64,000 nucleotides of DNA from Lacrimispora amygdalina (GCF_900205965.1 NZ_OAOF01000015.1:81025-145024); one strand, 5' to 3'; positions 25,784 to 35,410 are shown, numbered from the stretch's first letter. Notes: a model not told the origin generated them from the sequence alone. Made by a program: numbers and translations.

Positions 25784-27175
25784 CTATAGTTCGCAGTTGT
25801 TAACGGTTCTTGGGAATGGAACCACATCACGGATATTGGCCATACCGGTTAAATACATAACACAGCGCTCAAAACCAAGTCCGAATCCCGCATGTCGGGT
25901 GGAACCGTATTTTCTTAAGTCAAGGTAGAAATCATAATCCTCTTTTTTCAGGCCCAGCTCGTCCATACGTGCTGTAAGCTTGTCTAAATTGTCTTCTCTC
26001 TGGCTACCGCCGATAATCTCACCGATACCGGGAACCAGGCAGTCTACGGCAGCAACGGTCTTATTGTCCGGGTTCATTTTCATGTAAAATGCTTTGATTT
26101 CCTTTGGATAATCCGTGACAAATACCGGCTTTTTAAATAGCTGTTCTGTTAAATAACGTTCATGCTCTGTCTGTAAGTCACAGCCCCAGAATACTTTATA
26201 GTCAAATTCTTCATTGTGTTTTTCTAATAGTTCAACTGCTTCCGTATAGGTCACATGGGCGAATTCAGAATTCAATACATGGTTCAGCCTGTTTAACAGT
26301 TCCTTGTCCACAAACTGGTTAAAGAAGTTCATCTCTTCGGGAGCATGCTCCAGAACATAACGAATCACATATTTCAGCATGGATTCTGCCAGTTCCATAT
26401 CATCCTGCAGATCTGCAAATGCCATCTCAGGCTCAATCATCCAGAATTCTGCAGCGTGCCGGGTTGTATTGGAATTTTCTGCACGGAAGGTAGGACCAAA
26501 GGTATAAACGTTTCGAAAAGCCATGGCATATGTTTCTGCATTCAGCTGTCCGCTTACGGTTAAATTGGTAGGCTTTCCGAAGAAATCCTGAGTAAAGTCT
26601 ACCGTTCCTTCTTTGGTCATAGGAATATTCTTTAAGTCCATAGTTGTTACCTGGAACATCTCTCCTGCACCTTCACAGTCACTGCCTGTGATGAGAGGAG
26701 TGTGTACATAAACGAAATCCCGTTCCTGAAAAAACTGATGGATGGCATAGGCGATGAGAGAACGCACCCGGAAAACTGCCTGAAACGTATTCGTCCTTGG
26801 ACGCAGATGTGATATAGTTCTTAAATATTCAAAGGAATGGCGCTTTTTCTGAAGGGGATAATCCGGGGCAGAGGAACCTTCAATGTCGATTTTTGCGGCC
26901 TGAATTTCAAACGGCTGTTTGGCTTCCGGTGTCGGAACCAGGGTTCCGGTGACGATAATTGCAGCACCAACATTCAGCTTGGATATATCTGAAAAGTTTT
27001 CCATAGAATCATGATAAACGACCTGAAGTGTTTCAAAATAGCTGCCGTCATTTAACACGATGAATCCGAAGGTTTTGGAATCCCTTAAGCTTCTTACCCA
27101 GCCTCCGATTGATATCTCTTTATTAAGAAAAACATCTTTGTCTCTATATATTTGTCTTACTGTGGTTAAATCCAT
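25784..27175 (-). CDS. asnS: asparaginyl-tRNA synthetase
   Basis: 463 residues, normal length. The N-terminal OB-fold anticodon-binding domain (ISIGGWVRSLRDSKTFGFIV) precedes the class II catalytic core: FRAENSNTTRHAAEFWMIEPE (motif 2 region) and GFGLGFERCVMYLTG (motif 3). It charges tRNA-Asn with Asn. GGAGAAGCC lies upstream of the ATG. The leader is only ~35 nt from the promoter, so there is no T-box here. Confidence 0.97.
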   Translation of the reverse strand: MDLTTVRQIYRDKDVFLNKEISIGGWVRSLRDSKTFGFIVLNDGSYFETLQVVYHDSMENFSDISKLNVGAAIIVTGTLVPTPEAKQPFEIQAAKIDIEGSSAPDYPLQKKRHSFEYLRTISHLRPRTNTFQAVFRVRSLIAYAIHQFFQERDFVYVHTPLITGSDCEGAGEMFQVTTMDLKNIPMTKEGTVDFTQDFFGKPTNLTVSGQLNAETYAMAFRNVYTFGPTFRAENSNTTRHAAEFWMIEPEMAFADLQDDMELAESMLKYVIRYVLEHAPEEMNFFNQFVDKELLNRLNHVLNSEFAHVTYTEAVELLEKHNEEFDYKVFWGCDLQTEHERYLTEQLFKKPVFVTDYPKEIKAFYMKMNPDNKTVAAVDCLVPGIGEIIGGSQREDNLDKLTARMDELGLKKEDYDFYLDLRKYGSTRHAGFGLGFERCVMYLTGMANIRDVVPFPRTVNNCEL

Positions 27176-27213
27176 AATGGCTTCTCCTTTTACATGTTCG
27201 CATACTTAATAAG

Positions 27214-27242
27214 ATTATACTGTATTTCCGGCCTTGATTCAA
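27214..27242 (-). promoter_or_regulatory. sigma-A promoter of asnS
   Basis: On the minus strand TTGAAT, 17-bp spacer, TATAAT; start point ~30 nt upstream of the asnS ATG. Confidence 0.85.
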
Positions 27243-27354
27243 GGGGGATGGGGGGCAAAAACTACTGATAAATGCTAAAATGTAAAAGAAAAGACAAAAG
27301 CATGAAAAATGTCGGAAAATGCACAAAAAAATAACACAATAATTCAAAAATTTG

Positions 27355-27383
27355 TTCACTATTCTACGAATGTATGTTATAAT
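27355..27383 (+). promoter_or_regulatory. sigma-A promoter of glgCD-spoVG
   Basis: TTCACT, 17-bp spacer, TATAAT. It lies ~38 nt upstream of the GTG start of glgC. Confidence 0.8.
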
Positions 27384-27420
27384 GCTAGTACAATAAATAT
27401 CAACAGCAAGAGGTGATAAC

Positions 27421-28695
27421 GTGATTAAAAAAGAGATGATTGCCATGCTTCTTGCAGGCGGTCAGGGCAGCCGGTTAGGTGTTCTGACCCAGAAGGTGGC
27501 AAAACCCGCAGTATCATTTGGTGGAAAATATCGTATTATCGATTTTCCGCTCAGCAATTGCATTAACTCAGGAGTCGATACAGTAGGGGTCCTGACTCAG
27601 TATCAGCCATTACGTTTAAACACTCATATCGGGATAGGTATTCCATGGGACTTAGACCGTAACGTTGGTGGTGTCACGATTCTGCCTCCCTATGAAAGAA
27701 GCAAGGGAAGTGACTGGTATACCGGTACAGCCAATGCCATCTATCAGAACCTGGAGTATATGGAGACCTATAACCCGGATTATGTTATTATCCTTTCAGG
27801 GGATCATATTTATAAGATGGATTATGAGGTAATGCTTGAGTATCATAAAGCCAATAATGCTGATATCACTATTGCTGCCATGCCAGTTCCTATTGAAGAA
27901 GCCAGCCGATTTGGAATTCTGATCACCGATGAGAATAACAGGATTACAGAATTTGAGGAGAAGCCGGCGAACCCCAGAAGCAATCTTGCTTCCATGGGTA
28001 TCTACATATTCAGCTGGAAGGTTTTAAAGGAAGCCTTAATCCGTATGTCTGATGTTCCAGGCTGTGACTTTGGCAAACATATCATACCTTACTGTTTTGA
28101 GTCCGGAAACAGGGTGTTTGCCTATGAGTATAACGGCTACTGGAAAGACGTAGGTACCTTAAGTTCATACTGGGAAGCAAATATGGAACTGATTGATATC
28201 ATTCCTGAGTTTAATCTTTATGAAGAGTATTGGAAGATTTATACGAAGAGTGATATTATTCCGCCTCAGTATGTAGCAGGAGAGGCGGTCATTGACCGGA
28301 GCATCATCGGAGAAGGAACTGAAATCTGGGGAGAGGTTCATAATTCCGTAATTGGTGCCGGTGTAGTAATTAAATCAGGAGCTGTAGTTGAAGATTCCAT
28401 TATTATGAGGGAATGTACAATTGGGGAGAACACCAGGATCCGGAAAGCGATCATTGCTGAGAATGTTATTGTCGGCGCAGATTGTGAACTGGGAACAGGT
28501 GAATTTGCGCCCAGCAAATACGATCCCAAGGTTTATCAGTCCGATCTGGTGACCGTTGGGGAAAATTCTATCATACCAGACAATGTTAAGGTGGGTAAGA
28601 ACACAGCAATTGTTGGTGAGACCAGACCGGAGGATTATCCGGACGGAGAGCTGACAGGCGGTGACTACATCATAAAGGCAGGTGGTATGAGATGA
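27421..28695 (+). CDS. glgC: glucose-1-phosphate adenylyltransferase
   Basis: 424 residues, GTG start with AGAGGTGATAAC upstream. The nucleotidyl-transferase loop is MLLAGGQGSRLGVLTQKVAK (9-28). DFPLSNC, GTANAIYQN and the sugar-binding EEKP segment follow. A C-terminal left-handed beta-helix has hexapeptide repeats. It makes ADP-glucose from glucose-1-P and ATP for glycogen synthesis. Its stop overlaps the glgD start by four bases (ATGA). It probably works as a GlgC-GlgD hetero-oligomer. Confidence 0.97.
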   Translation: MIKKEMIAMLLAGGQGSRLGVLTQKVAKPAVSFGGKYRIIDFPLSNCINSGVDTVGVLTQYQPLRLNTHIGIGIPWDLDRNVGGVTILPPYERSKGSDWYTGTANAIYQNLEYMETYNPDYVIILSGDHIYKMDYEVMLEYHKANNADITIAAMPVPIEEASRFGILITDENNRITEFEEKPANPRSNLASMGIYIFSWKVLKEALIRMSDVPGCDFGKHIIPYCFESGNRVFAYEYNGYWKDVGTLSSYWEANMELIDIIPEFNLYEEYWKIYTKSDIIPPQYVAGEAVIDRSIIGEGTEIWGEVHNSVIGAGVVIKSGAVVEDSIIMRECTIGENTRIRKAIIAENVIVGADCELGTGEFAPSKYDPKVYQSDLVTVGENSIIPDNVKVGKNTAIVGETRPEDYPDGELTGGDYIIKAGGMR

Positions 28696-29813
28696 GAGCA
28701 ATAGGAATTGTATTAGCAGGCGGTAACAGCAAAAGAATGAGAGAACTTTCCAATAAGCGGGCCATTGCCGCTATGCCCATTGCAGGGAATTACCGGAGCA
28801 TCGATTTTGCGCTCAGTAATATGACAAATTCTCATATACAGAATGTGGCGGTTCTGACCCAGTACAATTCCAGATCTCTTCATTTGCATTTAAGTTCCTC
28901 AAAATGGTGGGATTTTGGAAGAAAGCAGGGAGGCTTGTTTGTATTTACTCCCACAATTACAGCAGAAAGCAGTGACTGGTACAGGGGAACAGCCGATGCC
29001 CTTTATCAGAATCTGATATTCTTAAAAAACAGTCATGAGCCTTATGTGGTTATCGCAGCTGGGGATGGAATCTATAAGCTGGATTATGGAAAAGTCCTGG
29101 AATATCATATTGAAAAGAAGGCTGATATTACCGTTGTCTGCACAGAACTTCCGGCAGGGGAAGACACCACCCGCTTTGGAATTGTGAAGACCAATGACGA
29201 CGGAAGAATCACAGAATTTGAGGAAAAACCAATGGTTGCTTCCTCCAATACAGTTTCCTGCGGGATTTATGTAATCCGCAGACGTCAGCTGATTGAGTTA
29301 ATTGAACGGTGTGCCATGGAAGACCGGTATGATTTTGTCAGCGACATACTGATCCGCTATAGGAATTTAAAAAGAATATATGCCTACCGAATGAATACAT
29401 ACTGGAGAAATATTGCATCTGTGGAGTCTTATTATAAAACCAATATGGACTTTTTAAAACCGGAGGTCAGGGATTATTTCTTCCGGCAGTATCCGGATGT
29501 TTATTCGAAAATTGACGATCTGCCACCGGCAAAGTACAATCCCGGTGCTGCTGTGAAAAACAGCCTGATATCCAGCGGCAGTATCGTAAATGGAGTGGTA
29601 GAAAGCTCTGTTTTATTTAAAAAGGCATATATCGGTAACAACTGTGTCATCAGGAACTCCATCATTTTAAATGATGTTTATATAGGGGACAATACAGTGA
29701 TAGAAAACTGTATCGTGGAAAGCCGGGATACGATTCGGGCCAACACCACCTATATAGGAACGCCAGACAATGTAAAAATTGTCATAGAAAAAAACGAGAG
29801 ATACACATTATAG
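28692..29813 (+). CDS. glgD: GlgD subunit of glucose-1-phosphate adenylyltransferase
   Basis: 373 residues, homologous to GlgC but shorter, with a degenerate loop (VLAGGNSKRMRELSNKRA in place of the Arg-rich form). It has DFALSN, GTADALYQN and a beta-helix C-terminus. In Firmicutes GlgD is a regulatory or activating partner of GlgC with little activity of its own. It overlaps glgC by four bases, so the two are translationally coupled. Confidence 0.95.
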   Translation: MRAIGIVLAGGNSKRMRELSNKRAIAAMPIAGNYRSIDFALSNMTNSHIQNVAVLTQYNSRSLHLHLSSSKWWDFGRKQGGLFVFTPTITAESSDWYRGTADALYQNLIFLKNSHEPYVVIAAGDGIYKLDYGKVLEYHIEKKADITVVCTELPAGEDTTRFGIVKTNDDGRITEFEEKPMVASSNTVSCGIYVIRRRQLIELIERCAMEDRYDFVSDILIRYRNLKRIYAYRMNTYWRNIASVESYYKTNMDFLKPEVRDYFFRQYPDVYSKIDDLPPAKYNPGAAVKNSLISSGSIVNGVVESSVLFKKAYIGNNCVIRNSIILNDVYIGDNTVIENCIVESRDTIRANTTYIGTPDNVKIVIEKNERYTL

Positions 29814-29839
29814 GAAATGTGACGGGAAGGGGCTTTAAC

Positions 29840-30127
29840 ATGCAGATTACAGACGTAAGAGTTAGACGCATCGAAAAAGAGGGTAAGATGAAAGCGATTG
29901 TATCCATAACATTGGACAATGAATTTGTGATTCATGATATTAAGGTAATTGAAGGAGAAAAAGGCTTGTTTATTGCCATGCCAAGCCGCAAGGCTGCAGA
30001 CGGGGAATACCGGGATATTGCACATCCCATTAATTCCGGAACCCGGGATATGATCCAGAGAGTGATTTTAGATAAGTATGAGACTACAGCTCTTGAGATG
30101 CCGGAAGTCGCAGCAGCACTTGCTTAA
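29840..30127 (+). CDS. spoVG: septation/stage V sporulation regulator SpoVG
   Basis: 95 residues from MQITDVRVRRI; the ATG at 29840 follows GAAGGGGCTTTAAC and fits the family N-terminus, so an earlier TTG-type start is rejected. FIAMPSRKAADGEYRDIAHPI is the strongly conserved core. SpoVG is a small nucleic-acid-binding regulator of sporulation, cell division and capsule. It is 26 nt after glgD and ends at a strong terminator, so it is probably expressed with the glycogen genes. Confidence 0.97.
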   Translation: MQITDVRVRRIEKEGKMKAIVSITLDNEFVIHDIKVIEGEKGLFIAMPSRKAADGEYRDIAHPINSGTRDMIQRVILDKYETTALEMPEVAAALA

Positions 30128-30145
30128 GTAACTATAGACGTTTGG

Positions 30146-30173
30146 TCCGCAGCCCACCGGCTGCGGATTTTTT
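30146..30173 (+). terminator. intrinsic terminator after spoVG
   Basis: CCGCAGCC pairs with GGCTGCGG around CACC, followed by ATTTTTTC. Confidence 0.92.
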
Positions 30174-30192
30174 CATGCTGAATAAATAAAAA

Positions 30193-30227
30193 ACAGGATT
30201 TACACAAGACATCCTGTAAACTATAAT
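30193..30227 (+). promoter_or_regulatory. ddh promoter with overlapping inverted repeat
   Basis: TTTACA (30199-30204), 17-bp spacer, TATAAT (30222-30227). ACAGGAT (30193) and ATCCTGT (30211) form an inverted repeat across the -35 and spacer, a likely operator. Confidence 0.75.
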
Positions 30228-30261
30228 AGAAAGTAATAATTTTGGGAAAGGCAGATGAATT

Positions 30262-31248
30262 ATGACAATTAAAATAGGAATCTTAGGCTATGGTAATCTT
30301 GGAAAAGGAGTGGAATGTGCTATCCGTCATAATCAGGATATGGAACTTTCAGCAGTATTTACCAGAAGAGATCCTGAATCGATCCGTATTCTTACACCTG
30401 AAGTTAACGTTTATCCAGTCGAAGATGCTATTTCAATGAAAGATATGATTGACGTTCTGATACTGTGTGGGGGAAGTGCGCTGGATCTTCCGGAGCAGAC
30501 ACCCAGGTTTGCCAGATATTTTAACGTGGTGGACAGCTTTGATACCCATGCAAAGATTCAGGAACATTATGAAAGGGTAGATGCAGAGGCCAGAAAAGGG
30601 AACAAAACAGGGATTATATCCGTAGGCTGGGATCCGGGAATGTTTTCTTTAAACCGCCTGTATGCAGGAGCTATATTACCAGGTGGTCATGATTACACAT
30701 TCTGGGGTAAGGGCGTCAGCCAGGGACATTCCGATGCCATACGTAAGATTGAAGGTGTAAAAGACGCAAGACAGTACACGATTCCGGTAAAAGAGGCTAT
30801 GGAGGCAGTGAGAAGCGGAAAGAATCCGGAACTCACCACCAGACAAAAGCATACCCGTGAGTGTTTTGTAGTATTAGCGGAAGGTGCGGATCAGGAAAAG
30901 ATAAGACATGAGATTGTGACCATGCCCAATTATTTTTCAGATTATGATACAGAGGTTCACTTTATCAGTGAAGATGAACTGATGCGCGATCACAAGGGCA
31001 TTCCACACGGCGGATCAGTTATAAGGACTGGAAGAACCGGCTGGGAAGATGAGAACAGTCATGTGATCGAGTACGGTTTAAGACTTGACTCAAATCCGGA
31101 ATTTACCGCGTCTGTACTGATCGCGTATGCCCGGGCCGCATATCGGTTCAATATAGAAGGGAAGAACGGGTGCAAAACGGTATTTGATATCCCGCCATCA
31201 TATTTAAGCATATTAAGCAGTGAAGATCTGCGCAGACAGCTGCTATAG
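30262..31248 (+). CDS. ddh: meso-diaminopimelate D-dehydrogenase
   Basis: 328 residues. The NADPH loop is GILGYGNLGKGVE (7-19). VDSFDTHAKI, ISVGWDPGMFSLNR and FWGKGVSQGHSDAIRKIEGV are hallmark segments of the enzyme. It reductively aminates tetrahydrodipicolinate to meso-DAP in one step, supplying lysine and peptidoglycan. GGGAAAGGCAG lies upstream. It has its own promoter and precedes a DUF3783 gene by 21 nt. Confidence 0.96.
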   Translation: MTIKIGILGYGNLGKGVECAIRHNQDMELSAVFTRRDPESIRILTPEVNVYPVEDAISMKDMIDVLILCGGSALDLPEQTPRFARYFNVVDSFDTHAKIQEHYERVDAEARKGNKTGIISVGWDPGMFSLNRLYAGAILPGGHDYTFWGKGVSQGHSDAIRKIEGVKDARQYTIPVKEAMEAVRSGKNPELTTRQKHTRECFVVLAEGADQEKIRHEIVTMPNYFSDYDTEVHFISEDELMRDHKGIPHGGSVIRTGRTGWEDENSHVIEYGLRLDSNPEFTASVLIAYARAAYRFNIEGKNGCKTVFDIPPSYLSILSSEDLRRQLL

Positions 31249-31269
31249 ACAACAACAGGAGGATACGAA

Positions 31270-31680
31270 ATGCCAGTGAAGAAGGAAATGGTTTTATACT
31301 ACTGCCCGGAAAAGGAAGGTCAGAAAGGGAATAATACCAGGGTTGCCAGGTTAAAAGCAGTTCTGGTCCAGATGGGAATCCGCATTAAGAATATTTCCCC
31401 GGATCAGACGAACCTGACGATTGGTTATCTGGCGGGATTTGAGGGTTTTGAGGAACAGCCTGCAGGCAGATGTCCGGTCGTTGAGGAAGAGATTCTGGTT
31501 ATGAAGAATTTTTCCAGCAGGCGGATTGATGAACTACTGATGAATTTAAAGCGGTCAGGAGTATCCAAGATAGCATTAAAGGCTGTAATAACAGATACCA
31601 ACTCAAAATGGAGTTTTTACGATTTGTATCAGGAGCTTAAAAAAGAGCATGAGACTATGTCTGGCAAAGAAGAGTCATGA
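31270..31680 (+). CDS. DUF3783-domain protein
   Basis: 136 residues. The C-terminal ~60 residues (EILVMKNFSSRRIDELLMNL, then IALKAVITDTNSKWS) match the DUF3783 family found in Clostridia. The N-terminal part has a short YYCPEK motif and a variable middle. No catalytic residue set is known. It has AGGAGGATACGAA upstream and follows ddh closely, so it is probably in the same transcript. Confidence 0.8.
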   Translation: MPVKKEMVLYYCPEKEGQKGNNTRVARLKAVLVQMGIRIKNISPDQTNLTIGYLAGFEGFEEQPAGRCPVVEEEILVMKNFSSRRIDELLMNLKRSGVSKIALKAVITDTNSKWSFYDLYQELKKEHETMSGKEES

Positions 31681-31790
31681 AACGGATTATAACGTATTAT
31701 CCAAAGCCCTATTATCTTCGGATGACTGTGGGCTACCTTTCCAACCGTCAGTCAGATATTATGAAATGGTTATGGCACAATATGACTCAT

Positions 31791-31829
31791 AGAAAGGGAA
31801 CGGACGATTTAATGTCCATTCCCTTTCTA
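31791..31829. terminator. bidirectional terminator
   Basis: AGAAAGGGAACGGAC pairs with GTCCATTCCCTTTCT around GATTTAAT. It serves the convergent DUF3783 and phosphotransferase genes. Confidence 0.75.
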
Positions 31830-31836
31830 CCCCAAG

Positions 31837-32586
31837 TTATTGATAATCACATACTCCGGCCCACTTATTCAGAAGCTCCGCTTCCTCCGGCCTTTTTTTG
31901 GAAAGCTGGGCAGCTGCCACAATGGGAAGCCAGGACTGAACATACTTTTTAGCAGTTCCCGTTTTCTTACAGAACAGGTTCATATACATATCCGCCTTAT
32001 TCTGATCCTGGATACAGAACAGCAGATAAGTTCTTGCAACGTCTGCACTGGCATTACCCTGAGTGGCATGTACCCAGTCCAGAACATACATGGTTCCATC
32101 GCTCTTTACAATAATATTGGAGGGGTTAAAATCGCCATGGCAGAGCTTGGTGTGTTTTGGCATGCTGTCTAACTGTGTGCGCATGTCATATCGGGTTACG
32201 TCACCAAGTTCATCAATATCCTGAATCTGTTTGGATATCTTATCCTTGAGTTTGTTTAAATGGGGACAACGCTTAGACATGACATTCAGATGAAGATCTA
32301 CCATCTGCTCCATATATTCCGGCAGTTTCTCCGGATTCTCATCCATGAGCTGCTGGAGGGTCTTGCCTTCTATAAAATCAAAGGTAATGGACCACTTGTT
32401 TTCAAAAACACCGACTTCCAGTACTCGTGGAACATGAATACCGCCGATTTCTTCTACTCTGGCGCTGATGAGTGCTTCGTTTAAAACTTCAGCCTTTGGA
32501 AATTCAGCGTTAAAAACTTTAATTGCCTTTTCACCATCATGAAAGACCTTTTTTGTTGCTGTTGTAGCGATTAATTCTGCTGCCAT
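31837..32586 (-). CDS. APH-family (aminoglycoside/choline kinase-like) phosphotransferase
   Basis: 249 residues. The start at 32586 has AAGGAGAGG seven bases upstream, better than an earlier in-frame codon. The kinase-like fold shows K(A)IKVFN near 34, the catalytic loop LCHGDFNPSNIIV near 155 (Asp and Asn) and VLDWVHATQG near 175 (Mg-binding Asp). Family members phosphorylate aminoglycosides, choline, homoserine or other small alcohols. The substrate is not readable from sequence; no resistance context is seen. Confidence 0.85.
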   Translation of the reverse strand: MAAELIATTATKKVFHDGEKAIKVFNAEFPKAEVLNEALISARVEEIGGIHVPRVLEVGVFENKWSITFDFIEGKTLQQLMDENPEKLPEYMEQMVDLHLNVMSKRCPHLNKLKDKISKQIQDIDELGDVTRYDMRTQLDSMPKHTKLCHGDFNPSNIIVKSDGTMYVLDWVHATQGNASADVARTYLLFCIQDQNKADMYMNLFCKKTGTAKKYVQSWLPIVAAAQLSKKRPEEAELLNKWAGVCDYQ

Positions 32587-32715
32587 ATGAACCTCTCCTT
32601 CCATCTCTGAGTCTAGCATATTAAGTAATTTTATACTTATATTTTACTACTAAATAACGAAAAAGTATAGTGATTTATAGAAAAATATATAAAAAATAAC
32701 CAAATAATTTGCAAA

Positions 32716-34626
32716 TCAAAAACAAAATATAGCGGCACCAAATGCTGGAAGCGGATAAGCAATGGAATAAGTCTGGCCATCCCATGGAGTCTTCTCAGAT
32801 TTAAAATCCGCAGTGGATTCTTTTTTTTCATACAGCCCGTGTGATGTATCAAGTACAAGAGTATACTTTCCGGGTTTTGGTACGCCTACCCGATAATCGG
32901 GGCGTTTGACAGGAGTGAAATTCAAGACAAACAACAGGCTGTTTTTGTTTCCTTTTCCATGCCGGATAAAACTGAAAATGCTATGTTCATTGTCATTGGC
33001 ATTGATCCAGGAAAATCCCTCCCATATATAGTCGTTATTATAGAGTGCAGGAAATTTCCGGTACAGATGGAGAAGATCACGGACATAATTATTCAGATCT
33101 TCACCAAGAGGTTCTTTAGCCAGATACCACTCAAGAGAATCTTTTTCATCCCATTCATGGAACTGGCCGAAATCCTGTCCCATAAAAAGCAGTTTTTTCC
33201 CGGGGTGTCCAATCATAAAAGTATAGCCAAGCTTTAAATTTGAAAACTTATCCTCAAGAAGTCCAGGCATTTTATTAATCATGGAACCTTTTAAATGGAC
33301 TACTTCATCATGTGACAATACAAGTATATAATTTTCACTGGTAAAATATGTAAGTCCAAAGGTCATCTTATGATGATTATATTTTCTGAAATAGGGATCC
33401 AGTTTCATGTATTCCAGGAAATCGTGCATCCAGCCCATGTTCCACTTAAAAGTAAAACCAAGTCCGGAATTCTCGGGCTGATCTGTTACTTTAGGCCATG
33501 CAGTAGACTCTTCAGCAATGACAACAGCGCCCTTTCCCCGTTCCTTTATTACACTGTTTAAGTGTTTAAAAAACTCAATGGCTTCAAGGTTTTCATTCCC
33601 TCCGTTACGGTTTTCAACCCACTCACCGCTGCTGCGTCCATAATCCAGATACAGCATGGAAGCAACGGCATCCACTCTCAGCCCGTCTATATGATATTTT
33701 TCCACCCAGTAAAGAGCATTGGCAATAAGAAAATTATCCACCTCATATTTGCTGTAGTCAAAGACTTTAGTTCCCCAGTCAGGGTGTTCCCCTTTGCGCG
33801 GGTCTGCGTATTCGTAACAGGCTTCCCCATCGAATTCGGAAAGTCCGTGAGCGTCTTTGGGAAAATGTGCCGGAACCCAGTCAAGAATAACTCCTATACC
33901 ATGCTGATGCATGTAATCAACAAAATACATAAATTCGTCCGGTGTTCCGTACCTGGAAGTGGGAGCGTAATAACCGGTTACCTGATAACCCCAGGAGCCG
34001 TCGTATGGGTGCTCTGCAATACCCATAAGTTCGATATGGGTATAGCCCATATCTTTCACGTACTCTGCCAGTTCGCAGGCAGCCTCTTTGTATGTATAAT
34101 AGCCTTCTTTTTCTTCCCGGTTTTTTCGTTTCCAGGAGCCCAGATGAACCTCATAAATACTTAACGGTTCAGACAGCAGATTCTGATTTTCCCGCTTTTT
34201 AACCCAGGCCTGATCGTTCCATGCATATGTGGATAAATCGGCTGTGACAGAAGCGGTCTGAGGGCGGAATTCTGCATGAAAGGCATAGGGATCTGCTTTA
34301 AAAAGAATTTTTCCACTGGAAGTAGTTAAAGAATATTTGTACAGATGGCCCAGTCCCACTCCCGGAACAAATACCTCCCAGATTCCGGAATCGGCCAGGG
34401 GGACCATGGGATTTAAGTCGGGGTTCCATCCATTGAAATCTCCGACTACCCCAACCTGACTGGCGTGAGGTGCCCAAACGGCGAAATACATCCCTTGTTT
34501 TCCGTTGTATGTTCTCGGATGAGCGCCCAGTTTTTCATAAATTTCGTAATGACGGCCGTTGTTGTATAAATAACGGTCAAGCTCTGTAATAAAACCTGTT
34601 TCCAATTCATTTGTTACATTCTCCAT
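32716..34626 (-). CDS. glgB: 1,4-alpha-glucan branching enzyme
   Basis: 636 residues from the ATG at 34626, preceded by GGAGGGGTGAGCAA. An N-terminal carbohydrate-binding module 48 (FAVWAPHASQVGVVGDFNGW) is followed by a GH13 barrel with the four regions: DWVPAHFP, DGLRVDAVASML (nucleophile Asp), VVIAEEST (acid/base Glu) and VLSHDEV. A C-terminal all-beta domain closes it. It forms alpha-1,6 branches in glycogen made with GlgC/GlgD ADP-glucose. Confidence 0.97.
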   Translation of the reverse strand: MENVTNELETGFITELDRYLYNNGRHYEIYEKLGAHPRTYNGKQGMYFAVWAPHASQVGVVGDFNGWNPDLNPMVPLADSGIWEVFVPGVGLGHLYKYSLTTSSGKILFKADPYAFHAEFRPQTASVTADLSTYAWNDQAWVKKRENQNLLSEPLSIYEVHLGSWKRKNREEKEGYYTYKEAACELAEYVKDMGYTHIELMGIAEHPYDGSWGYQVTGYYAPTSRYGTPDEFMYFVDYMHQHGIGVILDWVPAHFPKDAHGLSEFDGEACYEYADPRKGEHPDWGTKVFDYSKYEVDNFLIANALYWVEKYHIDGLRVDAVASMLYLDYGRSSGEWVENRNGGNENLEAIEFFKHLNSVIKERGKGAVVIAEESTAWPKVTDQPENSGLGFTFKWNMGWMHDFLEYMKLDPYFRKYNHHKMTFGLTYFTSENYILVLSHDEVVHLKGSMINKMPGLLEDKFSNLKLGYTFMIGHPGKKLLFMGQDFGQFHEWDEKDSLEWYLAKEPLGEDLNNYVRDLLHLYRKFPALYNNDYIWEGFSWINANDNEHSIFSFIRHGKGNKNSLLFVLNFTPVKRPDYRVGVPKPGKYTLVLDTSHGLYEKKESTADFKSEKTPWDGQTYSIAYPLPAFGAAIFCF

Positions 34627-34712
34627 TTGCTCACCCCTCCATATTGGTACACGATTCCCATGTTGAAGCAGCATTTGTAACAGGTCCGTATCAAAGCTTA
34701 TTCTATGCCTGG

Positions 34713-34931
34713 TTATACCTCGCGGCTCTTAAAACGGCGCAGAAGAAACTGGTAGCGAAGCTGCGCTGCATTCAGTTCGTAGATATAGCAGTCAATTAAA
34801 GTTGGGTCAACGACCTGTTCGAAATGATTCCTTGCTGCATCAATGGCGGTTTTGGAACGCTCAATTTCCTTGCGTAAAGTCCGTTCCTCCTCCGTAAGAG
34901 AAAAATGTTTCCTTATCAATAAATTTTTCAT
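34713..34931 (-). CDS. DUF2508 (YaaL-like) small protein
   Basis: 72 residues, highly charged and helical, with LRKEIERSKTAIDAARNHFE and a C-terminal Arg-rich end (LLRRFKSREV). It matches the DUF2508 family of Firmicutes, which has no known activity. GGAGATGATCAT precedes the ATG. It is the gene upstream of glgB on the same strand. Confidence 0.8.
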   Translation of the reverse strand: MKNLLIRKHFSLTEEERTLRKEIERSKTAIDAARNHFEQVVDPTLIDCYIYELNAAQLRYQFLLRRFKSREV

Positions 34932-35031
34932 ATGATCATCTCCAGATTAATATTTAACGAGTATCTATAGAACTCATTATATCTGGAAAATGGAACTTTA
35001 TTCATCTATTACCTGAATATCCATAAAATTA

Positions 35032-35376
35032 TTAGACTTGATCTATATATTTCTGGAGATACTGCCCAAGAGTGCATAACCTTTTTGTGCTTTCTCCAAA
35101 GGTAAGAAAATAATAATTGGAAGTTCCTTTCTGCCGGGACGATACAAGTCCTGCTTCTTTTAATATCTTTAAATGATGAGATATGGCCGGGCGGGATAAA
35201 CTGGTCTTCTCTGTGATTTCATTTACATTCATTCCGCAAATTTCAGTCTGCCCTTTTATGCATGCATTGGCCAGAACTTCAATAATCGTAAGCCGGACCT
35301 CGTCTCCTAATGCAATAAAAAGCGGCATACAGCTTTTAAAAAGCAGGGAAAACTCTCCAATCGCCACCTGAAACAT
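35032..35376 (-). CDS. ArsR-family winged-helix regulator
   Basis: 114 residues from the ATG at 35376 (AAAGGGG just upstream; a later ATG at residue 17 is possible). The winged helix is clear: ALGDEVRLTIIEVLA, then VNEITEKTSLSRPAISHHL and LKEAGLVSSRQKGTSNYYFL. No ArsR/SmtB metal-binding CxC pair is seen in the recognition region, so the ligand is unknown. It has its own promoter and is divergent from the Tad operon. Confidence 0.88.
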   Translation of the reverse strand: MFQVAIGEFSLLFKSCMPLFIALGDEVRLTIIEVLANACIKGQTEICGMNVNEITEKTSLSRPAISHHLKILKEAGLVSSRQKGTSNYYFLTFGESTKRLCTLGQYLQKYIDQV

Positions 35377-35410
35377 CCCCTTTGGTTTAAAATAGTAAAC
35401 TAATAATATT

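Noticed and set aside
31677..31952. 91-codon frame overlapping the DUF3783 stop by ATGA
   Set aside because: It reads through a strong bidirectional terminator (31791-31829) and into the antisense of the APH-like gene; sequence beyond ~50 residues is clearly antisense.
33562..34164. 200-codon plus-strand frame
   Set aside because: Antisense of the well-identified glgB coding region; no ribosome site or domain.
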